The notes under the pieces were generated by a model. The model was not told the DNA's origin. It worked only from the letters and a program-made list of their open reading frames with translations, and did no database searches. A program made the translations under genes and the position numbers. DNA of 64,000 nucleotides from Flavobacterium luteolum (lineage in GTDB: Bacteria > Bacteroidota > Bacteroidia > Flavobacteriales > Flavobacteriaceae): assembly GCF_027111275.1 (NCBI RefSeq), contig NZ_CP114286.1, positions 1,178,001 to 1,242,000 of the forward strand. Direction: 5' to 3'. Positions 7,141-16,195 of this stretch are shown piece by piece. How positions within the stretch are numbered: position 1 is the stretch's first letter; every line of letters starts with the position of its first letter.

Positions 7141-8970
7141 ATGAGTAATTTCAAAAAAATATTTCCTTTTATATACCCATATAAAAGATATGCATTCTTA
7201 AATATCTTTTTTAATATTTTATATGCACTTTTCAGCACACTTTCGTTCATGGCATTAATTCCCATGATTCAGGTTTTATTTGACAAAACCAAAAAAAATA
7301 CAGTGATGCCAACTTATGAAGGAATTGCGCACATAAAAGACTACGGAGAAAATTATTTAAGCTACTACATCACTACAAATACCGACACTCATAACCCAGG
7401 TTATGTGCTTTCTATAATGGTGGCCATTATTATTTCGATCTTCTTACTAAAAAACTTAGCCGATTATTTAGCCATGTTTTTTGTCACTTTTTTACGAAAT
7501 GGCGTTTTAAGAGATATGCGAAATGCGATGTACAAAAAAACACTTGAATTACCTTTATCATTCTATTCTGAAAAGAGAAAAGGAGATGTGATTTCAAGGA
7601 TTTCAGCAGACGTAAATGAGGTTCAAACTTCGTTTTTAGCAATTTTGGAACTTATTGTAAAAGAACCTTTAACAATTGTTTTTACTATTATCGCTATGCT
7701 GATAATCAGCGCTAAACTAACTTTATTTGTATTTATTTTTATTCCCGTTTCCGGTTATATCATTTCATTAATTGGAAAACAATTAAAAAAACAGTCCAGT
7801 AAAGCCCAAGAAGAACAAGGAACTTTCTTATCAACCATCGAAGAGACAATTGGAGGTCTTAAAGTTGTAAAAGGATATAATGCGGAAAATTATTTTAATA
7901 AACTTTTTCAAGATTCTACAGATCGCTTCTTTAGTTTATCAAACACAATTGGAAACCGTCAAAACTTAGCTTCTCCTGCCAGTGAATTTATGGGAATTAC
8001 AGTTATTGCCATTTTGCTTTGGTATGGCGGTCAAATGGTTTTAATTGACAAAACATTAGATGGCGCTTCTTTTATTGCCTACATGGGATTAGCTTATAAC
8101 ATTTTAACTCCTGCAAAAGCAATTTCTAAAGCTTCATACGGAGTAAAAAGAGGAAACGCTGCCGCAGAACGTGTTCTTGAAGTTTTAGACCAAGAAAACA
8201 CTATTGTTTCTAAAGAAAACGCAATCGAGAAAACAACATTTGATGACAATATTACTGTTCAAAATATCAATTTCAAATATGAAGACGAAAATGTATTAAA
8301 AGATTTTTCTCTTGAAATTAAAAAAGGACAAACTGTTGCGCTTGTTGGACAATCTGGAAGTGGAAAAAGTACAATTGCAAATTTATTGACTCGTTTTTAT
8401 GATGTAAACGAAGGCTCAATTTCTATAGACGGAATCAATATTAAAGACATAAATCTGCAATCGCTTCGCAGTTTAATGGGATTGGTTACTCAAGACAGCA
8501 TTTTGTTCAATGACACTATCAAAGCCAATATTTCTCTAGGAAAATTAGATGCTACGGATGATGAAATTATCGAAGCTTTAAAAATTGCCAATGCTTATGA
8601 ATTTGTCAAAGATCTTCCAAAAGGTATTTACACCAATATTGGAGACAGCGGAAACAAACTTTCAGGAGGTCAAAAACAGCGTTTATCGATCGCTCGCGCA
8701 GTATTAAAAAACCCGCCGATTATGATTCTAGACGAAGCAACATCGGCATTGGATACAGAAAGCGAAAAATTTGTTCAAGTAGCGCTCGAAAACATGATGC
8801 AGAACAGAACATCAATCGTAATTGCACACCGTCTTTCCACCATTCAAAAAGCAGATGTGATTGTCGTAATGCAGAAAGGAAAAATCGTTGAGCAAGGAAC
8901 CCACGATGAATTAATTGCAAAAAACGGAACTTACAATAAACTGGTAACAATGCAGTCTTTCGAATCGTAA
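7141..8970 (+). CDS. MsbA-like ABC exporter (fused membrane and ATPase domains)
   Basis: 609-residue half-transporter working as a homodimer in the inner membrane. Residues 1-340 form six membrane helices of a type I exporter fold. The ATPase domain follows with Walker A GQSGSGKST (about 403-411), Q-loop VTQDS, signature LSGGQKQRLS (about 507-516), Walker B IMILDEATSALD (about 528-539) and switch His in AHRLST (about 561). MsbA relatives flip lipid A core or other lipids, but sequence alone cannot separate lipid from drug export. It stands alone behind a promoter holding a perfect palindrome, which suggests control by a repressor and so perhaps an inducible export role. ATG at 7141; the leader is about 95 nt. 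Confidence 0.88.
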   Translation: MSNFKKIFPFIYPYKRYAFLNIFFNILYALFSTLSFMALIPMIQVLFDKTKKNTVMPTYEGIAHIKDYGENYLSYYITTNTDTHNPGYVLSIMVAIIISIFLLKNLADYLAMFFVTFLRNGVLRDMRNAMYKKTLELPLSFYSEKRKGDVISRISADVNEVQTSFLAILELIVKEPLTIVFTIIAMLIISAKLTLFVFIFIPVSGYIISLIGKQLKKQSSKAQEEQGTFLSTIEETIGGLKVVKGYNAENYFNKLFQDSTDRFFSLSNTIGNRQNLASPASEFMGITVIAILLWYGGQMVLIDKTLDGASFIAYMGLAYNILTPAKAISKASYGVKRGNAAAERVLEVLDQENTIVSKENAIEKTTFDDNITVQNINFKYEDENVLKDFSLEIKKGQTVALVGQSGSGKSTIANLLTRFYDVNEGSISIDGINIKDINLQSLRSLMGLVTQDSILFNDTIKANISLGKLDATDDEIIEALKIANAYEFVKDLPKGIYTNIGDSGNKLSGGQKQRLSIARAVLKNPPIMILDEATSALDTESEKFVQVALENMMQNRTSIVIAHRLSTIQKADVIVVMQKGKIVEQGTHDELIAKNGTYNKLVTMQSFES

Positions 8971-9100
8971 GAAATCATTAATACCAAATTAATAATGCAC
9001 AGATTAAGGAAATATTAAAACTCAGTTTAATTTCTTTAATCTGTGTTTATTTTTATAACTTTAGGTTAGTTAAAGATTGAAATCATTTAATCTAAAGAAA

Positions 9101-9802
9101 ATGTATCTTAACAACCCCAACATAAAACTTCCCGACGATCCCGATACTATTGTTTGGAAATATCTAGACTTATCTAAATTTCTTGATTTATTACTTTCTA
9201 AGAAGCTTTTCATGTCGCGTTCGGATAAGTTTGAAGACCAATACGAAGGCACTTTTAGCGAACCGACTTATGAAGAGATAAAAAAACTTGCCGCAGACAA
9301 TCCTGAGTTTTTAAATTACTACAAAACACATCGCGAAAAAGTAGCCATTAGCAGCTGGCATATTAACGAATATGAATCTTTTGCCATGTGGCAGATTTTT
9401 ACCAAAAACAATGAAGGTTTGGCCATTCAGTCCACCATTCGAAGGCTGCAGAAAGCGGTAAAACCTGAAAACAATTTTGACCAGTTTATAGGCGAAGTAA
9501 ACTACATTGATTACAAAAAAGAATATATTCCGTTTGATGATTTATTCTTTCCGTTTTTATTTAAAAGAAAAAGTTTTCAATACGAAAGAGAAGTTAGAAT
9601 TCTGAGTGACACTTCAAAAAGTGACATCAAATTAAACGACGGATTAAAAATCAACGTCGATATCAACCAATTAATCGAAAAAATATACATTCATCCAAAA
9701 TCTGAAAACTGGTACAAAAAACTAGTCATAGAATTAGTAGAACGCCTTGGTTTTGGTTTTGAAATCGAAAAATCGGATCTAGAAAGTGATATATTGATTT
9801 GA
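9101..9802 (+). CDS. DUF2971 family protein
   Basis: 233-residue cytoplasmic protein resembling DUF2971: an N-terminal WKYLDLSKFLDLLLSKKLFM segment, then SRSDKFEDQYEG, a central SSWHINEYESFAMWQIFTKN and a later YEREVRIL. The function of the family is unknown; it is often found in accessory regions. The open frame extends upstream to a TTG at 9077, but the ATG at 9101 is preferred. No partner gene is adjacent, and the gene ends next to the nested repeat block at 9803-10247. No signal peptide or membrane segment. Confidence 0.7.
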   Translation: MYLNNPNIKLPDDPDTIVWKYLDLSKFLDLLLSKKLFMSRSDKFEDQYEGTFSEPTYEEIKKLAADNPEFLNYYKTHREKVAISSWHINEYESFAMWQIFTKNNEGLAIQSTIRRLQKAVKPENNFDQFIGEVNYIDYKKEYIPFDDLFFPFLFKRKSFQYEREVRILSDTSKSDIKLNDGLKINVDINQLIEKIYIHPKSENWYKKLVIELVERLGFGFEIEKSDLESDILI

Positions 9803-10247
9803 AGTTGCTAAGGTTCTGAGAGGCTAAGATGCTAAGTTTTTTTTCTTGCCACAGATTAGAAGATTAAAAAGATTTTTTCAATATCTGATTATGTTCCGTA
9901 GGAACATTTCATCGGTAGAAAAAATTATATTGTTTTGGTTGATTTTACGTTCCATAGAAACGTTTGATTTCGATATATTTTTTTTAGCAATGCAACACTT
10001 CAAACGTTCCTACGGAACGAAAATTGATTGATCTTCATTTTTTTTCTACCAACCAGACATTCCTACGGAATGACGATTTGATGTATAAAAATGAAAAAAT
10101 GCTGTTTTCATTAATGAAAACAATTTAAAAAAAGAGAGGCTGTTTCAACTTATTGAAACAGCCTCTCTTTTTTTTTAAAATCCTTCTAATCCTTTTAATC
10201 TGTGGCAAAAAACTTAGAACCTTAGCCTCTCAGAACCTCAGAACCTT
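9803..10247. repeat. 445-bp nest of inverted repeats between convergent genes
   Basis: There are four layers from outside in. (1) CTAAG octamer arms, 9808-9839 and 10210-10241, 32 nt with about three mismatches. (2) CACAGATT arms, 9848-9874 and 10179-10206. (3) Inverted copies of an element with a 13-nt palindrome (GTTCC-GTA-GGAAC at 9893-9905, ATTCC-TAC-GGAAT at 10059-10071) followed by GGTAGAAAAAA, and a further GTTCC-TAC-GGAAC at 10006-10018. (4) Hairpins at 10103-10122 and 10131-10170. No gene is visible; a 61-codon open frame inside is repeat sequence. Confidence 0.85.
10131..10170. terminator. Bidirectional terminator inside the repeat nest
   Basis: AAAGAGAGGCTGTTTCAA pairs perfectly with TTGAAACAGCCTCTCTTT around a 4-nt loop, with A and T runs outside. 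It separates the convergent DUF2971 and lipoprotein genes. Confidence 0.9.
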
Positions 10248-10967
10248 TTAAATAGGTTTATAACTCTTCACTTCCCATTTTTTAGAAGCCAAATCTATAT
10301 AATTGTAGTGCAAAACATCATTTTTATCGAATTGACCATTTTGGTTAGTATCTTCAATTGTTCTAAAATACAAACGGTTTTTAGATTCAATTAAGTTCCA
10401 ATCTACCAATTCTTGTAAATCTGCTGAAACTTTCGTGAAATTCTCTCCGCTTATATCACTCAAGTATAAAGTTTTGATATCGCTAGTATCTATTTTACCA
10501 TCTTTATTGGTATCTGAATCTGTCAGCGTGTAAACCATCACATTATTATGTGTTCTATCTGCAACTGTTTTTAAATACGTTGCTGTTAAAATCAAAACTG
10601 GTTTGTCTGATAATGGTCGGATAGAATCTGAATCTACTTTTTGGAATTTTAAATTCTGAAGATATCCTGTAATTTCAAATTCGCCTAAATTAGAAATTGT
10701 AAAACTCACATCATTAACACTCGAAGAACCATAACGAGCTTTTGAGCCTCTTTCATAAACTCTTAAATCTCCAACCGGATGAATTAAATAATTAGTGCCT
10801 TCCAACTGAATAGGAAGATCTGCAATTTCAATTTGGGTCGTATCGGTTTTGGTAATACTTACTTTATTTGAAGCACCGTAGCTTACTTTGGGTTTTTGAA
10901 CTTCTTCTCGGCAGCTTATTACTGTTCCGATAAGTATAAGGGCGATATATTTAAAATACTTTTTCAT
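10248..10967 (-). CDS. Lipoprotein with calcium-loop (dockerin/EF-hand-like) motifs
   Basis: 239-residue unknown lipoprotein. The signal peptide MKKYFKYIALILIGTVIS is followed directly by the lipid-acceptor Cys (residue 19), so the protein is anchored in a membrane. The C-terminal half has two acidic loops, DSDTNKDGKIDTSD (about 150-163) and EDTNQNGQFDKND (about 208-220), which follow the DxDxDG pattern of EF-hand or dockerin calcium sites. The mid-part is rich in beta strands. I do not recognise a family. It lies 89 bp downstream of a TonB-dependent receptor on the same strand but has its own TATATTTG box, so it may be transcribed separately. Confidence 0.7.
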   Translation of the reverse strand: MKKYFKYIALILIGTVISCREEVQKPKVSYGASNKVSITKTDTTQIEIADLPIQLEGTNYLIHPVGDLRVYERGSKARYGSSSVNDVSFTISNLGEFEITGYLQNLKFQKVDSDSIRPLSDKPVLILTATYLKTVADRTHNNVMVYTLTDSDTNKDGKIDTSDIKTLYLSDISGENFTKVSADLQELVDWNLIESKNRLYFRTIEDTNQNGQFDKNDVLHYNYIDLASKKWEVKSYKPI

Positions 10968-10990
10968 CTACAATGATTATATACGATTAT

Positions 10991-10998
10991 CAAATATA
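10991..10998 (-). promoter_or_regulatory. -7 box of the lipoprotein gene
   Basis: TATATTTG on the minus strand, 23 nt before the ATG at 10967. Confidence 0.5.
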
Positions 10999-11056
10999 CT
11001 ATTTTTGATTGTATTTTTTGTTTTTATTGAATTTTACTGAACAATTGCGAAGCAGA

Positions 11057-13522
11057 TTACAACCTCGCATTTATCTTAACGTTAAAAACCCTCGAAGTCA
11101 TATAATTTGGAATCGCATATTGATTTTTTGAATACACATCACGAACCCAAGTATTCGTAATAGCGTTTTGATTATTGAAAAGATTGAAAATTTCCAATCC
11201 AACTGCTAATTCTTTAAAGTTTTTCAGCCAGCCTTTTTTTGTATTTTGCGTACTAGCATCTACAAAAACTTTTGCAAAACCAATATCAGCTCTTCTATAG
11301 TCATTCAATCGGTTTTGATATAAATACGGATCTGAATATGCTGGCGCACCACCAGGCAAACCGGTATTATAAACCAAATTCAAATATACTTTCACACTTG
11401 GAATATTTGGCATATAATCCTGAAACAGCATCGCAAATTTCAAGCGCTGATCTGTCGGACGGGCAATATAACCTTTGTCTTCGTAATTTTCTTCGGTTTT
11501 CAAATATCCAAAACTTATCCACGATTCTGTCCCCGGCACAAATTCTCCGTTTAGTCTAAAATCAAGACCTTGCGCATAAGCTTTTGCATAATTATTGGCA
11601 ACGTAACGAATTCGAACATTATCTATTGAATAAACATTGACATCTGAAAGTGATTTATAATACAGTTCCGTTACCCATTTAAATGGACGGTTCCACATTT
11701 TAAAATTATAATCATTACTCAAAACCACATGAACTGCTTCCTGAGCTTTTACATTTGGATTTACAACTCCTTCCAAATCTCGTAATTCTCGATAAAATGG
11801 CGGCTGATGATATAACCCTCCCGAAATTCTAAAAACCATATCGCTATCCCAATCTGGTTTTATCGCAAATTGTGCACGCGGACTTACTACAAATTGTGTT
11901 TTTTCTTCTTCTAGAGCTCCCGCAACATTCCAACCCTGAAAACGCGCTCCCAAATGATACCAGATCTGACTCGAACCAATTTCTGATTGTTTGTTCCATT
12001 GCGCATAACCTGAAAATCGATTTATGGTATTAAAATTGGTCGCCCGAATATTTTGATATGGCAAAAGCGGTCCCGTATAAGGTGTATAAGGCTGATTATT
12101 TTTAGGAAGAATAACCAACGGTGGATTAATAGAAAACCCTGCCGAATCAACAACTTCCCACTCCACTACTCGATCTCGAATAGATTCTCTGGTATATTTT
12201 AAACCAAATTCCAATTGGCTTTCTTTCCAATCTTTAATTCCTTTTAATTCGATATTTGCAATTAAAGCATCGAGATCATTTCGAGCATGATTCAGCTGAG
12301 AACCAATTCCGCGTGTAAAATCAACTGCAGAGGCATTTTCTGGATCTTCGGCATTTACATTTCCTAAACGATATTGTGCCAAAATATCAAAATGCTCTTG
12401 TTCTGTAGTATGAAATAAAGAACTAATCAATTTAAGAGTCAGTGAAGGCGATGCTTTATAAGTAGTTTTTAAAGCACCAAAATAAGTATCGTATTGATCT
12501 TTTTCTTGTCCATCATAATAAACCGCCAGTGCCATCGGCTGATCCGCTGTTCCAAAATTTGTTTGGCGGACTAAAGGTTGATACGAATATTTATTCTGAG
12601 AAATATTTCCTAAAAAGCTCATTTGCCATTTCTCAGAAATATCATAATTTATATTGGTCTGAATATCTGCAAAAGTTGGTTTGTAGTTCGTTTCTGTATC
12701 TTGACTATTTACCAAAAGACTATTGTTTCGGTAGCGGACTCCTGTTACGGCTGACCATTTTTTATTTTTCGAAACCAAATCAACTGCAGCGCTTCCTCCT
12801 AAAAAGCTTGCCTCAAAGGCAGCACCAAACTGAGTTGGCTTTCGATAGGTAATATCTAAAACCGAAGATAATTTATCTCCGAACTTCGCCTGAAATCCAC
12901 CAGCAGAAAATTCAACATTTTGAACCAAATCGGTATTGGTAAAACTTAAACCTTCCTGTTGTCCTGAACGAATTAAAAACGGACGATATACTTCTACTTC
13001 ATTTACATAAACTAGATTTTCGTCATAATTACCGCCACGCACCATGTATTGTGTGCTCAATTCATTATTTGAATTAACTCCAGGAAGTGTCTTTAGAATA
13101 TTTTCGATTCCAGCATTGGCACCTGGAATTTTTTTTATAGTTTCAGTATCAATTGATGTTATTCCCTGAACCCGTTTTCTATTTCCAGAAGAAACAAAAA
13201 CTTCTCCCATTTGTTCTTCAGAATTGCTCATGATCGGATTAAAAACAAAAACTTCATTCGTTTTTAAACTGACAGTCAAACTCATCATTTTTAAAGAAAG
13301 GTGAGTAAAAATCAGAGAAACTTTTTTGTTTGATGGAATTGCAATTTCATAAAATCCATTTGCATCAGACTGCACATAAGTTCCTTGCGAAGAGACATTT
13401 ACGCTTGCAACAGGATGTTTTTCTGCATCTAAAATCAGCCCTTTCACGCGAGCATTTTGAGCCAAAGCAATACAGCTGAAAAATAAAAAAAGAAAAGCGA
13501 ATGTAAACCTATTGTAACTCAA
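11057..13522 (-). CDS. TonB-dependent outer-membrane receptor with carboxypeptidase-regulatory-like domain
   Basis: 821-residue outer-membrane receptor for TonB-driven uptake. Signal peptide to about residue 21 (ALAQ), a CarboxypepD-regulatory-like beta sandwich (about 23-107), a plug domain (about 115-225, with LKTLPGVNSNNELSTQYMVRGG) and then a 22-strand barrel ending in an aromatic/basic C-terminus. It lacks the SusC signature and no SusD gene is adjacent, so it belongs to the non-SusC receptors; the ligand is unknown. It starts 12 bp after the M23 peptidase gene on the same strand, so the two are probably co-transcribed. Confidence 0.9.
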   Translation of the reverse strand: MSYNRFTFAFLFLFFSCIALAQNARVKGLILDAEKHPVASVNVSSQGTYVQSDANGFYEIAIPSNKKVSLIFTHLSLKMMSLTVSLKTNEVFVFNPIMSNSEEQMGEVFVSSGNRKRVQGITSIDTETIKKIPGANAGIENILKTLPGVNSNNELSTQYMVRGGNYDENLVYVNEVEVYRPFLIRSGQQEGLSFTNTDLVQNVEFSAGGFQAKFGDKLSSVLDITYRKPTQFGAAFEASFLGGSAAVDLVSKNKKWSAVTGVRYRNNSLLVNSQDTETNYKPTFADIQTNINYDISEKWQMSFLGNISQNKYSYQPLVRQTNFGTADQPMALAVYYDGQEKDQYDTYFGALKTTYKASPSLTLKLISSLFHTTEQEHFDILAQYRLGNVNAEDPENASAVDFTRGIGSQLNHARNDLDALIANIELKGIKDWKESQLEFGLKYTRESIRDRVVEWEVVDSAGFSINPPLVILPKNNQPYTPYTGPLLPYQNIRATNFNTINRFSGYAQWNKQSEIGSSQIWYHLGARFQGWNVAGALEEEKTQFVVSPRAQFAIKPDWDSDMVFRISGGLYHQPPFYRELRDLEGVVNPNVKAQEAVHVVLSNDYNFKMWNRPFKWVTELYYKSLSDVNVYSIDNVRIRYVANNYAKAYAQGLDFRLNGEFVPGTESWISFGYLKTEENYEDKGYIARPTDQRLKFAMLFQDYMPNIPSVKVYLNLVYNTGLPGGAPAYSDPYLYQNRLNDYRRADIGFAKVFVDASTQNTKKGWLKNFKELAVGLEIFNLFNNQNAITNTWVRDVYSKNQYAIPNYMTSRVFNVKINARL

Positions 13523-13534
13523 AGATTTTGGTTT

Positions 13535-15226
13535 TTATTTTTGTTGACTTCTAAAAAAACGAGTTTCAAAGATAGTAGTATTTCCTACATTATCAACAAC
13601 TTCAACCTTTAACACATTTTCACCTTCTGCTAAATATTGATCCTCAAAAGTATGCGTAATTCTTCTGGCTTTATTTTCGTATTCAAACAAAACCCAGCTT
13701 CCGTTTAGATAACCGTTATACGATTTTATTCCAGACAGAGAATCGCTTATTGTAAAATCAATTTTCTTTTGATCACTAATCCATTTTCCTTCAATTGGTT
13801 TTGCAATTTTAACAACTGGCGGAATCGTATCAAGAACTAAACCGTACGTTCCCAATATTTTTGCTTTCGCAGTAAAAACATCACCTTTTCTAATGGTTCC
13901 ATTAAAACTTGTTCCTTTACCAATATAAAGCTTATCTCTTAGAGATTCTGGATAAGTATCGTCTTTTATGGTAATAGTAAAATTAGAATGCACAGGAACC
14001 GTATCATCGTGAATATAAACTTTGTTATTTTTCACATCAAAATTCATATTAAAATCATCGTAAAAAGTTCCAGCTGGAAAGAAAACCGACATATTATCTT
14101 TCTCAAAATTAGCATCTCTATTATATTTGATAAAATATTTTCCATTAACCGACTCTGACTCCACAAGAGGTATCGCAGCATCATATTCAATTGGAACTGT
14201 AATCGAATTCATATTTCCAAAATAATCCGATACTTCAATTTTGTAATTTGAAGTTAAATTAGGCTCTGTTTTTACAATACCGCGAAGAGAATCTGTTTTG
14301 ATAATGCTTAATGCAAAAGGCGTTTTCATAAAAAGTTTCTGCACGCGCTGTCCCGATTTTTTATAACGAGAATAATCTATCAATGCATTTACATAACGCA
14401 TTTCATCAAAAGAATAGGTATTAAATTGATAGTTATAATTCTGATTTCCGTTTAAAAAAGTCGACACATTAAAAACCCCATTTTTATTATGCGATACATC
14501 ATCTGTATCTACCGCATTAATTCCGAAACCAATTTTTCCGTTTGCTTTCACTTTTGAAGCTAGATAAGTTCCGTCTTTTTGAAGCGCCATATTTACCAGC
14601 AAAGGCTGTTTAGACTGATTTACTGTAGCATTGTCCAATGGATAAACATACAAACTAGACAAAGTTGGCTTTTTGGTATCTTTAATATTTTGATCAAAGC
14701 CAAAGAAAATCGGGTTGATCACAAATTCTGTCTTGGTATCTCGAATTTCAAAATGAAGATGCGGCCCTTCTGATGAACCTGTATTTCCAGAAAGTCCAAT
14801 TATATCACCTTTTTTAACAGGAAGCTCATCTGGTTTTGGAAACATTTCAATTTCATACGCTTTTTCCTTGTAATGCGTTTTTTTTACATAATCCAAAATT
14901 GGTCCAACTGGCGTTTGCAAATGTCCGTAAACAGATGTATAGCCGTTTGCATGAGTTATATAAATGCATTTTCCGTTCCCGAAAGTCGAAATTTTTATTC
15001 TAGAAACATATCCATCAGCTATTGCGTGTACACTTAAGCCCTCTCTTTGATTTGTTTTTAAATCAAAGCCCGCATGAAAATGATTCGGCCTTAGTTCTCC
15101 AAAATTGCCCGAAAGCTGCATTGGAATATCTAATGGAGGTCGGAAATAATCTTTTGGATATTGTGCTTGAGCAAATATAAAATTACAAAACAGAAGGGTA
15201 AGTACAGAAAATCTCATAAACAACAT
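13535..15226 (-). CDS. M23 family zinc metallopeptidase
   Basis: 563-residue exported peptidase of the lysostaphin/LytM family, which cuts peptidoglycan cross-bridges or other Gly-rich peptides. A signal peptide covers about residues 1-21. The catalytic domain lies near the N-terminus: HFHAGFD (49-55) supplies the first zinc His and Asp, and GPHLHFE (about 154-160) supplies the last His pair. The remaining 400 residues are beta-rich and of unknown role, much longer than a minimal M23 enzyme; this N-terminal-peptidase, long-tail layout is common in Bacteroidota. All zinc ligands are intact, so it is likely active. It is upstream of the TonB receptor, 12 bp apart. Confidence 0.9.
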   Translation of the reverse strand: MLFMRFSVLTLLFCNFIFAQAQYPKDYFRPPLDIPMQLSGNFGELRPNHFHAGFDLKTNQREGLSVHAIADGYVSRIKISTFGNGKCIYITHANGYTSVYGHLQTPVGPILDYVKKTHYKEKAYEIEMFPKPDELPVKKGDIIGLSGNTGSSEGPHLHFEIRDTKTEFVINPIFFGFDQNIKDTKKPTLSSLYVYPLDNATVNQSKQPLLVNMALQKDGTYLASKVKANGKIGFGINAVDTDDVSHNKNGVFNVSTFLNGNQNYNYQFNTYSFDEMRYVNALIDYSRYKKSGQRVQKLFMKTPFALSIIKTDSLRGIVKTEPNLTSNYKIEVSDYFGNMNSITVPIEYDAAIPLVESESVNGKYFIKYNRDANFEKDNMSVFFPAGTFYDDFNMNFDVKNNKVYIHDDTVPVHSNFTITIKDDTYPESLRDKLYIGKGTSFNGTIRKGDVFTAKAKILGTYGLVLDTIPPVVKIAKPIEGKWISDQKKIDFTISDSLSGIKSYNGYLNGSWVLFEYENKARRITHTFEDQYLAEGENVLKVEVVDNVGNTTIFETRFFRSQQK

Positions 15227-15339
15227 TTTTGCTAAGATAAAAAATTAACAGGGTAAAACCGAGGAAAATCCCCATAAAAACACAATAACTTGAATTTCAT
15301 TTATTTGTCTATTTTTAATGTAAAAAAATCGATAAAAAA

Positions 15340-15369
15340 TTGCATTAATAAAAAGGAATACTAACTTTG
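15340..15369 (+). promoter_or_regulatory. Promoter of the orf96-zapA unit
   Basis: TTG (15340-15342), 19-nt spacer, TAACTTTG (15362-15369): a textbook Bacteroidota promoter 28 nt before the ATG at 15398. Confidence 0.75.
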
Positions 15370-15397
15370 TATGATTAAGTAATGAATAGGATGTATA

Positions 15398-15688
15398 ATG
15401 AGTGTAATTGCAGAAATAATTGATACTCTTGAATATAAAGTTGAAAAGCTATTTGAAAAATCAAAGGCTTTTGAACAAAACAATCAAGTATTACGATTAG
15501 AACTAGCCAAAGCTGCGCAAATTATCCAGAAACAATCTGAGGAAATGGAAGCTTTAAAGAAGCAAAATGAAACACTTAAGATAGCCAATTCGTTGCTTGG
15601 CAGCGACAATAACAAGAGAGAGACAAAGCTTAAAATAAATTCATTAATTCGCGAAATTGATTACTGTATAGCGCAACTATCAGATTAA
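15398..15688 (+). CDS. Coiled-coil protein upstream of zapA (ZapB-like in shape)
   Basis: 96-residue protein that is almost entirely heptad-patterned coiled coil (about 10-85; LRLELAKAAQIIQKQSEEME). No signal peptide. It precedes zapA by 4 bp and shares its promoter. The position and shape suggest a division-site accessory protein comparable to ZapB, but I see no specific sequence signature of that family, so the role is inference from context. Confidence 0.65.
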   Translation: MSVIAEIIDTLEYKVEKLFEKSKAFEQNNQVLRLELAKAAQIIQKQSEEMEALKKQNETLKIANSLLGSDNNKRETKLKINSLIREIDYCIAQLSD

Positions 15689-15692
15689 TAAT

Positions 15693-15986
15693 ATGGACGG
15701 AAAGCTTAGAATTAAAATATCAATTGCCGACCGCGTTTACCCACTTACGGTTGAACCGGCTCAGGAAGAAGGACTTAGAAGTGCTTCTAAAAAAATTGAT
15801 GCTATGATCAAGCAGTTCGAAGAAAATTACGCGGTTCGTGACAAACAAGATGTTCTAGCCATGTGTGCATTACAATTTGCATCGCAAGTAGAACAAAAAC
15901 AGATTGATAATGCAATCGATGGAGAGGAAACTATCGAAAGAATTAAAAGATTAAACACGCTTTTAGATCAATATCTCGAAAATTAA
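15693..15986 (+). CDS. zapA: Cell division protein ZapA
   Basis: 97-residue cytoplasmic protein that binds and bundles FtsZ filaments at midcell. The N-terminal globular part reads LRIKISIADRVYPLTVEPAQEE with a downstream LRSASKKIDAMIKQF, the usual ZapA fold; the C-terminal part is a dimerising coiled coil. Length and layout are typical of ZapA. It sits between the coiled-coil orf96 and a 6S-like RNA. The zapA-6S RNA neighbourhood is also known in enterobacteria, which supports both calls. Confidence 0.88.
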   Translation: MDGKLRIKISIADRVYPLTVEPAQEEGLRSASKKIDAMIKQFEENYAVRDKQDVLAMCALQFASQVEQKQIDNAIDGEETIERIKRLNTLLDQYLEN

Positions 15987-16010
15987 ACGTTCTTTACAGA
16001 AACTAAGATA

Positions 16011-16175
16011 CTGCCTACATTAGTTCACAATTGGTAAACTCAACACTAACAATTTAGAATGAGCAAATCGTCGCTACTATAGTATGCCCTCCTTTTGGCT
16101 GGGAAACTTGAACAGTGAGTTAGCTCAAAACTTGTCTTTACGAGTTTATACAAGCAATTAATGTAGGCTTTTTTT
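16011..16175 (+). ncRNA. ssrS: 6S RNA, flavobacterial type
   Basis: The 209-bp space between zapA and rny has no gene but is closed by a long stem: GCCTACATTA (16013-16022) pairs with TAATGTAGGC (16159-16168), followed by seven T. Further pairing lies inside, and a large central region is flanked by stems, as in 6S RNA, which mimics an open promoter and binds housekeeping RNA polymerase. Location downstream of zapA is the classical 6S position, and a flavobacterial 6S-type RNA family is known. I infer identity from position, size (about 165 nt) and shape; a covariance search was not possible. Confidence 0.75.
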
Positions 16176-16195
16176 ATATATAAACCCTAACAAAC

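Noticed and set aside
9846..10031. 61-codon open frame inside the repeat nest
   Set aside because: It is made of repeat arms and palindromes, has no protein-like composition and no promoter; the 8-nt repeats merely keep a frame open by chance.
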